64,000 bases of DNA from Tenacibaculum maritimum NCIMB 2154 (GTDB taxonomy: Bacteria; Bacteroidota; Bacteroidia; Flavobacteriales; Flavobacteriaceae): contig NZ_LT634361.1 in the NCBI RefSeq assembly GCF_900119795.1, forward strand, positions 3,147,001-3,211,000, in the 5' to 3' direction. Positions 7,976-16,442 of this stretch are shown here, one piece after another. The notes beneath the pieces were generated by a model. The model saw only the letters and a program-made list of their open reading frames with translations. It made no database searches and was not told the origin of the DNA. Each line of letters opens with the position of its first letter. Within the stretch, counting starts at the first letter, position 1. Both the position numbers and the translations under genes were made by a program.

Positions 7976-8636
7976 ACTTACCCCCTAAAAAAACTCTATC
8001 CTCTCCAAATACCATGATAAAAATCCCAGTCCCCTCATAAAAAAAGGGATGATTATTTTAACTTAAAAACATAACCCATTGATTTTCAATATAAAACTGT
8101 ACAAACTTTTTAGTATGGGTTCAAAACCTTGTACAAAAAATGACGTTGAAATCTTGTACAGTGTTTTTACGAGGAAAAAAAACACTGTACAAAAAATGAC
8201 GTTGAAATCCTGTACAGTGTTTTTACGAGAGAAAAAAACGCTGTACAAAAAATGAAGTTAACATCTTGTACAGCGTTTTTACGAGGGAAAAAAACGCTGT
8301 ACAAAAAACGAAGTTGAAATCTTGTATAGCGTTTTTACGAGAGAAAAAAATAGGATACAGAAAATTGGATGGAAAAGGCAAAAAGCGTATTATTAAAATA
8401 AAAATGATATCACAATAACAAGCCACCAATAAACATAAAGCCCCCAACAATTTCAGTATTCCAGAAGCAAGCTAACAAGTAGCTATTTCAAGTATAAAAC
8501 CATCCAACCCCTTATCCTAAAATTACTGTAAACCAACCCTATTTCTTCCTGAACATAAAATGAAAAGGGCTTTTTATTTCGGTTATTTCAAAATAGTGAT
8601 TGGTATTAGTACCTTTACCCCTTAAAAAACAAATAA
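7976..8636. other. Intergenic region with hairpin repeats, no gene seen
   Basis: About 660 bases between the array remnant and the peptidase gene. The middle (8131-8354) is a 56-bp tandem repeat, listed separately. The left part (7976-8090) is low-complexity with a weak CCCCT/AGGGAT hairpin. The right part (8355-8636) should hold the promoter of the peptidase gene; the closest match to the Bacteroidota -7 box is TACCTTTA near 8613, one base off. Minus-strand open frames here are repeat artefacts. Confidence 0.6.
8131..8354. repeat. Four tandem 56-bp palindromic units
   Basis: Units start at 8131, 8187, 8243 and 8299, exactly 56 bp apart; a degenerate half unit precedes at about 8095-8130. 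Each unit contains TTGTACAGTGTTTTT or a variant, a short spacer ACGAG(A/G), and the reverse complement, giving stems of about 14-15 bp. Base changes in one arm are matched or tolerated in the other: GTG/CAC in unit 1, a G-T wobble in unit 2, GCG/CGC in unit 3, and GTAT/ATAC in unit 4. The period is not a multiple of three, which argues against coding. Confidence 0.9.
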
Positions 8637-10733
8637 ATGAAATATATTAAAATACTATTCCTGTTCTTGATTGTACAGGTTTCTGCACAACAAGGAGGTA
8701 TGTGGATTCCTTCCTTATTAGAAGGCATGAACGAAAAAGAAATGACTTCTTTAGGAAGCAAATTATCTGCTAAAGATATTTACGACATCAATAACGCTAG
8801 CTTAAAAGATGCCATTGGTCATTTTAATGGAGGTTGTACTAGTGAAGTTATTTCTCCTAAAGGATTAATCTTAACAAATCACCATTGCGGTTTCGCACAA
8901 ATACAATCACACTCTTCTTTAGAAAACGACTATTTAAAAAATGGTTTCTGGGCTATGAATCTAAATGAAGAACTCCCTAACAAAGGTTTATTTGTGGAGT
9001 TTATTGTAAGAATTGAAGATGTAACAGCGCAAGCATTAAAAGGACTTACAAAAGCAATGAACGAGAAAGAAAAACAATCATTAATCAACAAAAATATAAG
9101 TCATTTACAAAATATAGCTACAAAAGAAGCTTGGCAAAAGGTAAAAATCAAACCCTTTTATAAAGGAAACCAATATTTTTTGTTTGTAACAGAACGTTTT
9201 GAAGATATTCGTTTAGTTGGCGCTCCTCCTAGCAGTATAGGTAAGTTTGGAAGTGATACAGATAACTGGGTTTTCCCAAGACATACAGGTGATTTTTCTT
9301 TATTCCGAATTTATGCCGATAAGAATAATCGTCCTGCAAAATATAGTACAGAAAATGTTCCTTACCAACCAAAGCACTTTTTACCTGTTTCTTTAGATGG
9401 AATTGAGGAAGGGGATTTTACTATGGTTTTTGGATTTCCTGGGCGTACCAATGAATACTTACCAGCAGTTGCTATAGCGCATATTACTGAAGAATTTAAT
9501 CCTAGTAATATTGCCATTAGAGAAGCTGCTTTAAAAGTAATTGATGCTAAAATGAAATCAAGTGACGCTATTAGAATTAAATATGCATCCAAGCAAGCTC
9601 GCATTGCAAATGCTTGGAAAAAATGGATTGGTGAAAATTTGGGCATTCAAAAAAGTAATGCTATTGCCAATAGAAAAAAATTTGAAGTAACATTTACCAA
9701 AGCACTAAAAGAAAATCAATTAGAAGACGAATACGGGCATATTCTAAACAACTTCAATACGCTTTATAAAGACTTTTCTAAAATTAATATTAAACGAAGA
9801 AATTTTATAGAAGTTTTCTTAGTTACAAATGAATTAATGAATATGTGCTTCAGGGCATATCAACTAGAACAAACTTTAATAAAAAGACCTGAATTGCTTG
9901 AAAAAGCAAAAAAAACCTTTGCTTCAAAGTTGAAGGGGATTCACAAAAACTATGACGTGAGTGTAGATAAAGGGATTTTTACCAATGTAATGCCTTTTTA
10001 CACAAAAGATGTAAATACTGCTATTTATGACAATACCAATTTGACTTCTTTAAAAAGTGCTTTAGACATCATCAAAGGAAACAATCCTAAACAAATCTTA
10101 AAAAAACTGAATAAAGACGCTGCATATGTATATGCTAAACCTATGATTACAGCTTTTTATAAAAACATCCATACGGAGTACTCTCAAAAAAATGAGCAAA
10201 TAGCTGCTTTACAAAAAGAATATATGAAAGCCCTTATGAAAGCGTTACCTAAAGCTCGTTATTTTCCGGATGCAAATAGTACACTACGCGTAACTTATGG
10301 TCAAGTTCGTGGATACTCACCAAGAGATGCCGTATATTACAACCCTGTTAGTTATCTTGACGGAGTTATTGAAAAGTATGTTCCTGGAGATTACGAATTT
10401 GATGTTCCGTTAAAACTGCGCGAATTATACCATACAAAAGATTATGGGCAATATGCTGACAAAAATGGAAAAATACCTGTTTGTTTTTTAGGAACTAATC
10501 ATACTACAGGAGGTAACTCTGGAAGTCCAGCAATTGATGCACATGGAAATTTGGTCGGATTAAATTTTGATCGTGTATGGGAAGGCACCATGAGTGATAT
10601 TAATTATGATCCAGAAATTTGTAGAAATATTATGGTCGATTTGCGTTATGTACTATTTATTGTAGATAAATTTGCGGGTGCCAAACACTTAATTGACGAG
10701 ATGAAATTAGTACATCCTAAGAAGAAAAACTAA
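8637..10733 (+). CDS. dpp11: S46 dipeptidyl peptidase, DPP11 type (Asp/Glu specific)
   Basis: 698 aa, full length for peptidase family S46. An N-terminal signal peptide ending in VSAQ places it in the periplasm, where such enzymes release dipeptides from oligopeptides in amino-acid-consuming Bacteroidota. The triad is visible: His83 in NHHCGF, Asp219 in HTGDFS and Ser628 in GGNSGSP. Arg646 in NFDRVW lies 18 residues after the catalytic serine, the same spacing as Ser655/Arg673 of the Porphyromonas gingivalis DPP11, where Arg selects acidic P1 residues; DPP7 has Gly there. The DPP11 call is therefore an inference from that one residue. It stands alone, with a terminator after it shared with the convergent gene. 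Confidence 0.92.
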   Translation: MKYIKILFLFLIVQVSAQQGGMWIPSLLEGMNEKEMTSLGSKLSAKDIYDINNASLKDAIGHFNGGCTSEVISPKGLILTNHHCGFAQIQSHSSLENDYLKNGFWAMNLNEELPNKGLFVEFIVRIEDVTAQALKGLTKAMNEKEKQSLINKNISHLQNIATKEAWQKVKIKPFYKGNQYFLFVTERFEDIRLVGAPPSSIGKFGSDTDNWVFPRHTGDFSLFRIYADKNNRPAKYSTENVPYQPKHFLPVSLDGIEEGDFTMVFGFPGRTNEYLPAVAIAHITEEFNPSNIAIREAALKVIDAKMKSSDAIRIKYASKQARIANAWKKWIGENLGIQKSNAIANRKKFEVTFTKALKENQLEDEYGHILNNFNTLYKDFSKINIKRRNFIEVFLVTNELMNMCFRAYQLEQTLIKRPELLEKAKKTFASKLKGIHKNYDVSVDKGIFTNVMPFYTKDVNTAIYDNTNLTSLKSALDIIKGNNPKQILKKLNKDAAYVYAKPMITAFYKNIHTEYSQKNEQIAALQKEYMKALMKALPKARYFPDANSTLRVTYGQVRGYSPRDAVYYNPVSYLDGVIEKYVPGDYEFDVPLKLRELYHTKDYGQYADKNGKIPVCFLGTNHTTGGNSGSPAIDAHGNLVGLNFDRVWEGTMSDINYDPEICRNIMVDLRYVLFIVDKFAGAKHLIDEMKLVHPKKKN

Positions 10734-10791
10734 ACCATCTATCCAAACATAATACCAATTCGTATTGGAGCTTTTAGTATTCCAATTGGTA

Positions 10792-10836
10792 AACATACCC
10801 CCTCTTCTAGCAAAAAGAAGAAGGGGTATGTTTTTT
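10792..10836. terminator. Bidirectional terminator between dpp11 and the Omp85-like gene
   Basis: AACATACCCC pairs with GGGGTATGTT, with a partly paired CTCTTCT/AAGAAG interior, followed by a T run on the plus strand and preceded by A residues. It also overlaps the last codons of the minus-strand gene. Confidence 0.8.
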
Positions 10837-12079
10837 AAAAATACTGCCCAATTCCAAAAACAAATCCCTTGGATGAATTCTTCGTCAATCCATATCCGTA
10901 ATCTATTCTAAAAACAGCATTGTATATTTTTTTATGCATACATCTCAAACCAATTCCTGAATATACTTTTATATTTTCACTCTTAAAGAAATCCTTTAAT
11001 TCCTCTCCTGGCTCCCTCCACGTTCCTGCATCCATAAAAGCATTTCCTTGCAATATAAACCACCTTTTTTCATACAAAGTATATCTATATTCTGTATTAT
11101 AAACAATACTACCAGTTCCTCTATCTACCAAAATACCAACCCCTCTTAAGTTAACATTATTGTCTAATGCAAAAGGAGCAAAAGGTGTCTTATTATTTGA
11201 AGATAAGCCAACCCTTAAACGATTTGCCCAATTTCCTCTTTCTCCTACCCTTTTAAAATATAACAAATCATTCCATGCTACTAAAAAATCATCTTGATAC
11301 TTATTCACTGAAGTTACGTACTGCCCATAAAACTCACTCTTAAATCCAGATATATATTGATAAAAATAGTTTAGATCATCAAACGTATATATTAATTTTA
11401 AAAGCCTTTTATTCAAATCTAAGGAAAGCGGAACTCCTTGGGGAAGCGCTCCTTTTAAATAATCATATTTTTCATTAAAGAAATTAATTCCTAACTGAAA
11501 ATGGTTTTTAAAATTCAATTCATACAATCCTAAAATTTCAAAAGAAATATTATTATACAAATAATTTACTGACTGGCCTTTAAAATACAAAGGCTCCTCA
11601 CTCTTCCAATTCTGGTGATAAAATGCAAGTCCAAAATTTCTAGAAAATAAATTAGGCGCCTTAAAATTGATTCCATAAGTATTAAAGCCATTATTCTGAT
11701 AAAATCCACCAACAGTAATATTTGATCCAAAAAGATTAAACTCATTTCCTCCCACACGATACGCAAACCTTTTATTCGTAGTTGTCCAAATATTCACATC
11801 AGGAATCAATGTAAAATTTTCTTCTATAGCAAATACTATTTTAGATCCTTCTTTTACATACACAGTAGCATTGGCAACAGCCGCCAATCGTTTTAAACGA
11901 ATCACATCTTTATCCAATAGCTTTCTGTTTACCACCCCTCCCACTTTTGTTTCTATTATCTTAAACAAAAAAGAGGCTTTCGTTTTAGTATTTCCTTGAA
12001 ATACAATATCAGAAACCCTCTTCTCTTGTCCAAAAATGGATGAAAACACAAAAAATAATATCATTGTTAAGCTTCTCAT
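10835..12079 (-). CDS. Omp85/BamA-TamA family outer membrane protein, short form
   Basis: 414 aa. A signal peptide ends at about IFGQ. One POTRA-like domain (residues ~20-95, with DIVFQGNTKTK at its start) is followed by a C-terminal 16-strand-type barrel with alternating hydrophobic strands and Gly-rich turns, ending in an aromatic residue (GIGQYF). BamA has five POTRA domains, so this is not the essential assembly factor. It resembles the short surface-antigen proteins common in Flavobacteriia, which may insert or export a particular substrate. It faces convergently into dpp11 and lies 70 bp downstream of the universal stress gene. Confidence 0.8.
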   Translation of the reverse strand: MRSLTMILFFVFSSIFGQEKRVSDIVFQGNTKTKASFLFKIIETKVGGVVNRKLLDKDVIRLKRLAAVANATVYVKEGSKIVFAIEENFTLIPDVNIWTTTNKRFAYRVGGNEFNLFGSNITVGGFYQNNGFNTYGINFKAPNLFSRNFGLAFYHQNWKSEEPLYFKGQSVNYLYNNISFEILGLYELNFKNHFQLGINFFNEKYDYLKGALPQGVPLSLDLNKRLLKLIYTFDDLNYFYQYISGFKSEFYGQYVTSVNKYQDDFLVAWNDLLYFKRVGERGNWANRLRVGLSSNNKTPFAPFALDNNVNLRGVGILVDRGTGSIVYNTEYRYTLYEKRWFILQGNAFMDAGTWREPGEELKDFFKSENIKVYSGIGLRCMHKKIYNAVFRIDYGYGLTKNSSKGFVFGIGQYF

Positions 12080-12149
12080 TAATCTATTTTATTTAAAAGC
12101 CTAAAGTTATTAATTACAATTCATTATGCCTATGCATATTCTATACTTT

Positions 12150-12983
12150 TTACATTTTAAACGTTATTATAGGTAATGTTGAATGATTGGCTAAGTCTTC
12201 AGAAACACTTCCTCTAAAAATATGCGACAATCCTTTTCTTCCATGAGTGCTTACCGCTATTAAATTAGCACCAATACTATTTGCAAAATTCAGCACTCCT
12301 TTTTCTACGGAATAATCACAAACATAATTCACCTCATCCAACCTTTCCAAATTCCCTTCCGCTTTATTTAAAAAATGAGCTGCCATTTGCTCCATCTCTA
12401 AATCATTTTTAAAGTTTTCATTAGGAGTATTTACATACAATAAATGCATTTTAGACTCCAACCCCTTTAAAATTTTTAATGCTTTTTTATATGATGCTAC
12501 AGACCTCTCACTAAAATCACTAGCAAAAACTACATCATCAAAAGATAAATTTGCATACTCTTTCTTAACAATCAAAACAGGTATTTTAGCATGTCTTACA
12601 ACCTTTTCTGTATTAGATCCTATAAAAAACTCTTTCATTCCACTTACCCCATGAGACCCCATAATAATTAAATCAGCATCTTCTTTATCCGCTATCTCAT
12701 TAATTTCACTAAATACCTTAAAATGTTTTATGATAGGAGTAATATGTATCTCCTTTAAAAAATCTTTCTTCAAAAAATCTTTAAACTTTTTTTCTGCTAG
12801 CTTTAAAAAGAACGCTGCTTTTTCTTGCTGAAAACGTCCACTATCATTCATAGAAACCTCATGAAGATCTAGCATATGTAAAACATACACCTCAGAATTA
12901 TTTTTTTTAGCCAATAAAGCTGCTGCTTTTAAAGCATACTCTGAATGTTTTGAAAAATCAACTGGAACAATAATTTTTTTCAT
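12150..12983 (-). CDS. Universal stress protein, tandem UspA domains
   Basis: 277 aa, two Usp domains in one chain. Domain 1 (about 1-141) starts KKIIVPVDFS and has the nucleotide-binding-type motif GSHGVSGMKEFFIGSNTEKV; domain 2 (about 149-277) has STHGRKGLSHIFRGSVSE. The G-x-x-G-x-x-x-x-x-G-S pattern in both suggests ATP binding. It is cytoplasmic, and its precise stress role cannot be read from sequence. It lies in a run of minus-strand genes, 79 bp after the GH113-like gene. Confidence 0.92.
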   Translation of the reverse strand: MKKIIVPVDFSKHSEYALKAAALLAKKNNSEVYVLHMLDLHEVSMNDSGRFQQEKAAFFLKLAEKKFKDFLKKDFLKEIHITPIIKHFKVFSEINEIADKEDADLIIMGSHGVSGMKEFFIGSNTEKVVRHAKIPVLIVKKEYANLSFDDVVFASDFSERSVASYKKALKILKGLESKMHLLYVNTPNENFKNDLEMEQMAAHFLNKAEGNLERLDEVNYVCDYSVEKGVLNFANSIGANLIAVSTHGRKGLSHIFRGSVSEDLANHSTLPIITFKM

Positions 12984-13062
12984 AATTAAATCTACTTTAT
13001 CTTAGTCAAAGCTCCTTCTTTTTTACATCAAAAAACAGAACATTTATCATATTTATATACAT

Positions 13063-14070
13063 TTATTTATCGTATAGTTCCTTTATTTTTACTTCTGCCG
13101 GTTTATTTTGAGGAGTAAATCTATTATTATTACTTCCTCCAACCCCATGATGATTGTGAAACCATTTCCATAAAAAACCTCCAGCAAACCAATCTTCTTC
13201 CCAAAATTGTTGATGAATTACCTCCAATGCATTTACTTGGTTTTTTAAATTCACATTTCCTGCTATCCTTTCAGAATTCCAAGGTTCTTTAGCCATAAAA
13301 TCTATACTTCTATAACCGTACTCTGTAAACAATATTTTTTTATTGAATTGCTGCTGAACTTTTTTCACCTCCTCTTTATGAACTTTCCATCCCTCTTTTA
13401 ACTGAAGTATTGTAGGTGATTTATGATTACTCAAAGGAAAATACGCATCCACCCCTATATAATGCAATTCATTCCAAAACGGCACTCGCTTAAATTCATC
13501 CCAATTAGCCGCATAAGTTAATTTTCCTTTATAAATCCTTTTTATTTTACGGATAAGTGCTTTCCAAAAAAGAGGACGATTCACCACAAATTTTTCAAGC
13601 TCCGTTCCTATACAAAAAATGTTCACCTTTAAGCTTGCAGCCAATTCTGCATACGTTAAAATAAATTTTTCATAAGAAGACTCTAAAAGCTTCCAATGTT
13701 CTTCTGTATCCATTTCAATAGCTCCTGTAAACGCTCCTCTCCAAACCCAAATTTGAGGCTTTAACATTAGCTTTATGCCTTCTTTCTGAAATACTGAAGC
13801 GTATTGAGCAACCCCTTCTTTGGTTTCTCCAAACCACTGTTTATTCGAATTATAAATAATTTCTGGAGAGGTTAAACTCTTTATAAAACCAAAAGGCATC
13901 AACGCTACATAATTCGTTGATGCCTTTCGTAAAGGGCGTATTTCATTGCGATGAATTGCTTCTGAAGAAGCTACAAAACTAACCCCGTTTATTTTTTCTT
14001 TTTGACTTTTACAAGAACCTTGCAAAAGAATTATTACTGCAAGAAAGTATATATATTGGTAGGCTTTCAT
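13063..14070 (-). CDS. GH113-like glycoside hydrolase lipoprotein
   Basis: 335 aa. Lipobox LQGSC with Cys20. The rest reads as a single TIM barrel of the glycoside hydrolase 113 type (beta-mannanase-like; clan GH-A). Candidate catalytic residues are Glu157 in GTELEK (acid/base) and Glu250 in LFTEYGYRS (nucleophile). Aromatic motifs such as WVWRGAF and FLWKWFHNHHG would line the substrate cleft. Substrate specificity cannot be told from sequence; beta-mannan is known for characterised GH113 members, but marine homologues are largely untested. It is 17 bp downstream of the barrel gene at 14088-14951 and probably cotranscribed with it. Confidence 0.8.
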   Translation of the reverse strand: MKAYQYIYFLAVIILLQGSCKSQKEKINGVSFVASSEAIHRNEIRPLRKASTNYVALMPFGFIKSLTSPEIIYNSNKQWFGETKEGVAQYASVFQKEGIKLMLKPQIWVWRGAFTGAIEMDTEEHWKLLESSYEKFILTYAELAASLKVNIFCIGTELEKFVVNRPLFWKALIRKIKRIYKGKLTYAANWDEFKRVPFWNELHYIGVDAYFPLSNHKSPTILQLKEGWKVHKEEVKKVQQQFNKKILFTEYGYRSIDFMAKEPWNSERIAGNVNLKNQVNALEVIHQQFWEEDWFAGGFLWKWFHNHHGVGGSNNNRFTPQNKPAEVKIKELYDK

Positions 14071-14087
14071 TTGCCTAATGTAACATT

Positions 14088-14951
14088 TTATTTTGTAAAT
14101 AAATATCGTAACCCAATATTAAAACTTTCCCCTAGTCCATTATTATTTCCTCTTACAAAATTGCTATACAGAGCCTCTATATTCAATTCTTTCGTCAATT
14201 GATATTTTGCTCCCATTCCTAAGGCTGTATAATCTTGAGTAAAATCTCCAAATCGTTCAGCATGTTGAGCAAATCCTAAAACGGTTATGTTTTCATTTGG
14301 AAAGTAACTCATAAATACACTAGGAACTAACAAAAAAGTATTATTAGCAAAACTAGTGTCTTCTCCAAAACCATATTCAGTATTCAATTCTGTAAATAAT
14401 TGCCACTTATTTCCTTCAAACGTATAATCATAAAAAAACCTGTTTTGAAAGATCCAAGTCGTTTGATCTAGAAAAACGTTATTTTCGGTTTCCTTATTTA
14501 CCAAAGGAATATGAAGTGCTGATTGTACAGAAAAATTACTCAACTTTTTAAAAGGCTGAAACTTAATTGCTGGTGCTATAGATCCTAAACCTTTTCTTTC
14601 GGTAGGAGCTCCTTCTAAACTAAAAACAGAAAAAGCACCTCTTCCTCCAACAGTATTGGAACGGTACTCTGCTAATAAACCTACATTAAATCTACTGCTC
14701 TCAGAAACTCCTGTAAATACTTCTAAAGATGAAGTAAAAAAGTTACTTCTGTCAACTTTAGTGGACTTGCCATCTTTTCCTGCCTCCTTTGTTTGTGTGT
14801 ATAAATTGTTTCCCCATTTTATATCCCATTGACCTTTACTCAATAATTTAGAAGGGGTATATGTTTGAATATTGCTCGTTTCATTTTCTTGTGCAAATGA
14901 CTGTACACTTGCCATTAGAAGAAGGGCTACTGTAACTATACTTTTTTTCAT
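14088..14951 (-). CDS. Outer membrane beta-barrel, transporter-like protein
   Basis: 287 aa with a clear signal peptide (MKKSIVTVALLLMASVQSFAQ). The mature part is rich in amphipathic strands with turns, and ends in RYLFTK. It resembles the family of small flavobacterial barrels annotated as transporter or phenol-degradation MetA-like proteins, whose substrate is unknown. It is the first gene of a likely two-gene unit with the GH113-like lipoprotein, which suggests, but does not prove, a shared role at the outer membrane. Confidence 0.65.
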   Translation of the reverse strand: MKKSIVTVALLLMASVQSFAQENETSNIQTYTPSKLLSKGQWDIKWGNNLYTQTKEAGKDGKSTKVDRSNFFTSSLEVFTGVSESSRFNVGLLAEYRSNTVGGRGAFSVFSLEGAPTERKGLGSIAPAIKFQPFKKLSNFSVQSALHIPLVNKETENNVFLDQTTWIFQNRFFYDYTFEGNKWQLFTELNTEYGFGEDTSFANNTFLLVPSVFMSYFPNENITVLGFAQHAERFGDFTQDYTALGMGAKYQLTKELNIEALYSNFVRGNNNGLGESFNIGLRYLFTK

Positions 14952-15093
14952 TTTTTTAGTTTTTATATCGGCATATAAGTCTGCTCAATCATAAAGTACT
15001 TACAAATCAAACCTATTTATATTTATTCTAAATTATTTATTAGGTTTAAGTTCTTAACTTTCCATTCGACAGAATAGCCAATACTCTCAATTT

Positions 15094-16440
15094 ATGGAAC
15101 ACATCGTTATTATAGGTAATGGAATATCAGGTGTTACAGCCGCAAGACATATTCGTAAACTTTCCGACAAGCAAATCACTATTGTTTCTGCGGAAACTGA
15201 CTATTTTTTTTCACGTACTGCCTTAATGTATATATATATGGGGCACTTAAAATTTGAACATACGCAACCTTATGAACCTTGGTTCTGGAAAAAAAACAAC
15301 ATCCATTTAAAGAAAGGGTACGTGTCTGAAATTAATACGGATAAAAAGGAGCTATTTTTTGCGGAAGGAGATGCTCTTTCCTATGATAAGTTAATTATAG
15401 CAACAGGATCAAAACCTAATAAATTTGGATGGCCTGGCCAAGATTTAAATGGTGTCATTGGAATGTATCATAAACAAGATTTAGAAAATCTTGAAAAATA
15501 TGCTCCAGATAATAAAAAATGTAAACGAGCTGTTATTGTTGGAGGAGGCCTAATAGGTATTGAATTAGCAGAAATGCTACATAGTAGAAATATACCCGTT
15601 ACTTTTTTAGTTAGAGAAAGTAGCTTTTGGAACGGGGTACTTCCTAAACAAGAATCGGCAATGATTAATAAAGAAATTATTGAAAATCATATTGATTTAC
15701 GTTTAGAAACCAACTTAAAAGAAATCAAATCCGATGAGCATGGTAATGTGAAATCTATTGTTATTGCAGAAACTGGTGAAGAAATTGAATGTAACTTGGT
15801 TGGTTTAACCGCAGGAGTTTCTCCTAATATTGATTTTATTAGAGATGCTGACATAGAAACTGGAAGAGGGGTAAAAGTAAATCGCTTTTTAGAAACTAAC
15901 ATGGAAGGGGTCTATGCAATTGGCGATTGTGCTGAACAACATGAAGGTATAGGGCAACGTAGGCCTATTGAAGCGGTTTGGTACACAGGAAGAATGATGG
16001 GAGAAACAGTTGCGCAAACTATTTGTGGAAATCGAATTGAATACAAACCTGGACACTGGTTCAATTCTGCAAAATTTATAGATATCGAGTATCAAACCTA
16101 CGGATGGGTTTGGGCACAACCTAAAGAAAACGAGGCACGTTTTTACTGGGAACATAAACACGGTAAGAAATGTATTCATATAAGTTATGATAAAAATACA
16201 CGGGAGTTCATCGGTATAAATAATTTTGGAATTCGAATGCGCCATGAGTTTTTTGATAGAGTATTAACAGAAAAACGCTCTGTAGAATATGTTTTGGAGC
16301 ATCTTGCTGATGCCAACTTCGATCCTGAATTTTATAAGTTACACGAACCTGAAATTGTAGCACAATTTAACAAAGAAAATAATACTAACATTCAATTAAA
16401 AAAGAAAAGCTGGAAGCGAATCTTTAGCATAAAAGCATAA
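15094..16440 (+). CDS. FAD/NAD(P)-dependent oxidoreductase
   Basis: 448 aa. Rossmann FAD motif GNGISGVTAA at residues ~8-17, NAD(P) motif GGGLIGIELAE in the middle, ATGSKP, and the FAD-binding VYAIGDCAE near residue 275, all typical of the class that includes rubredoxin and nitrite reductase FAD subunits. There is no redox-active CxxxxC, so it is not a disulfide reductase. The C-terminal ~130 residues, with many aromatic and charged residues, are specific to this subgroup. It is followed after 2 bp by a membrane iron-sulfur protein, so it probably passes electrons from NAD(P)H to that partner. It is the first gene of a six-gene cluster. Confidence 0.85.
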   Translation: MEHIVIIGNGISGVTAARHIRKLSDKQITIVSAETDYFFSRTALMYIYMGHLKFEHTQPYEPWFWKKNNIHLKKGYVSEINTDKKELFFAEGDALSYDKLIIATGSKPNKFGWPGQDLNGVIGMYHKQDLENLEKYAPDNKKCKRAVIVGGGLIGIELAEMLHSRNIPVTFLVRESSFWNGVLPKQESAMINKEIIENHIDLRLETNLKEIKSDEHGNVKSIVIAETGEEIECNLVGLTAGVSPNIDFIRDADIETGRGVKVNRFLETNMEGVYAIGDCAEQHEGIGQRRPIEAVWYTGRMMGETVAQTICGNRIEYKPGHWFNSAKFIDIEYQTYGWVWAQPKENEARFYWEHKHGKKCIHISYDKNTREFIGINNFGIRMRHEFFDRVLTEKRSVEYVLEHLADANFDPEFYKLHEPEIVAQFNKENNTNIQLKKKSWKRIFSIKA

Positions 16441-16442
16441 GC

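Noticed and set aside
8131..8354. CRISPR array
   Set aside because: Whole units repeat with no unique spacers, only four units exist, the arms are palindromic over their full length, and no cas gene is near.
8063..8450. Two minus-strand open frames with repeated FFSRKN/VQDFN peptides
   Set aside because: They are generated by the 56-bp hairpin repeat. The period is not a multiple of three, the frames shift from unit to unit, and the peptides look like membrane-segment noise with no start context.
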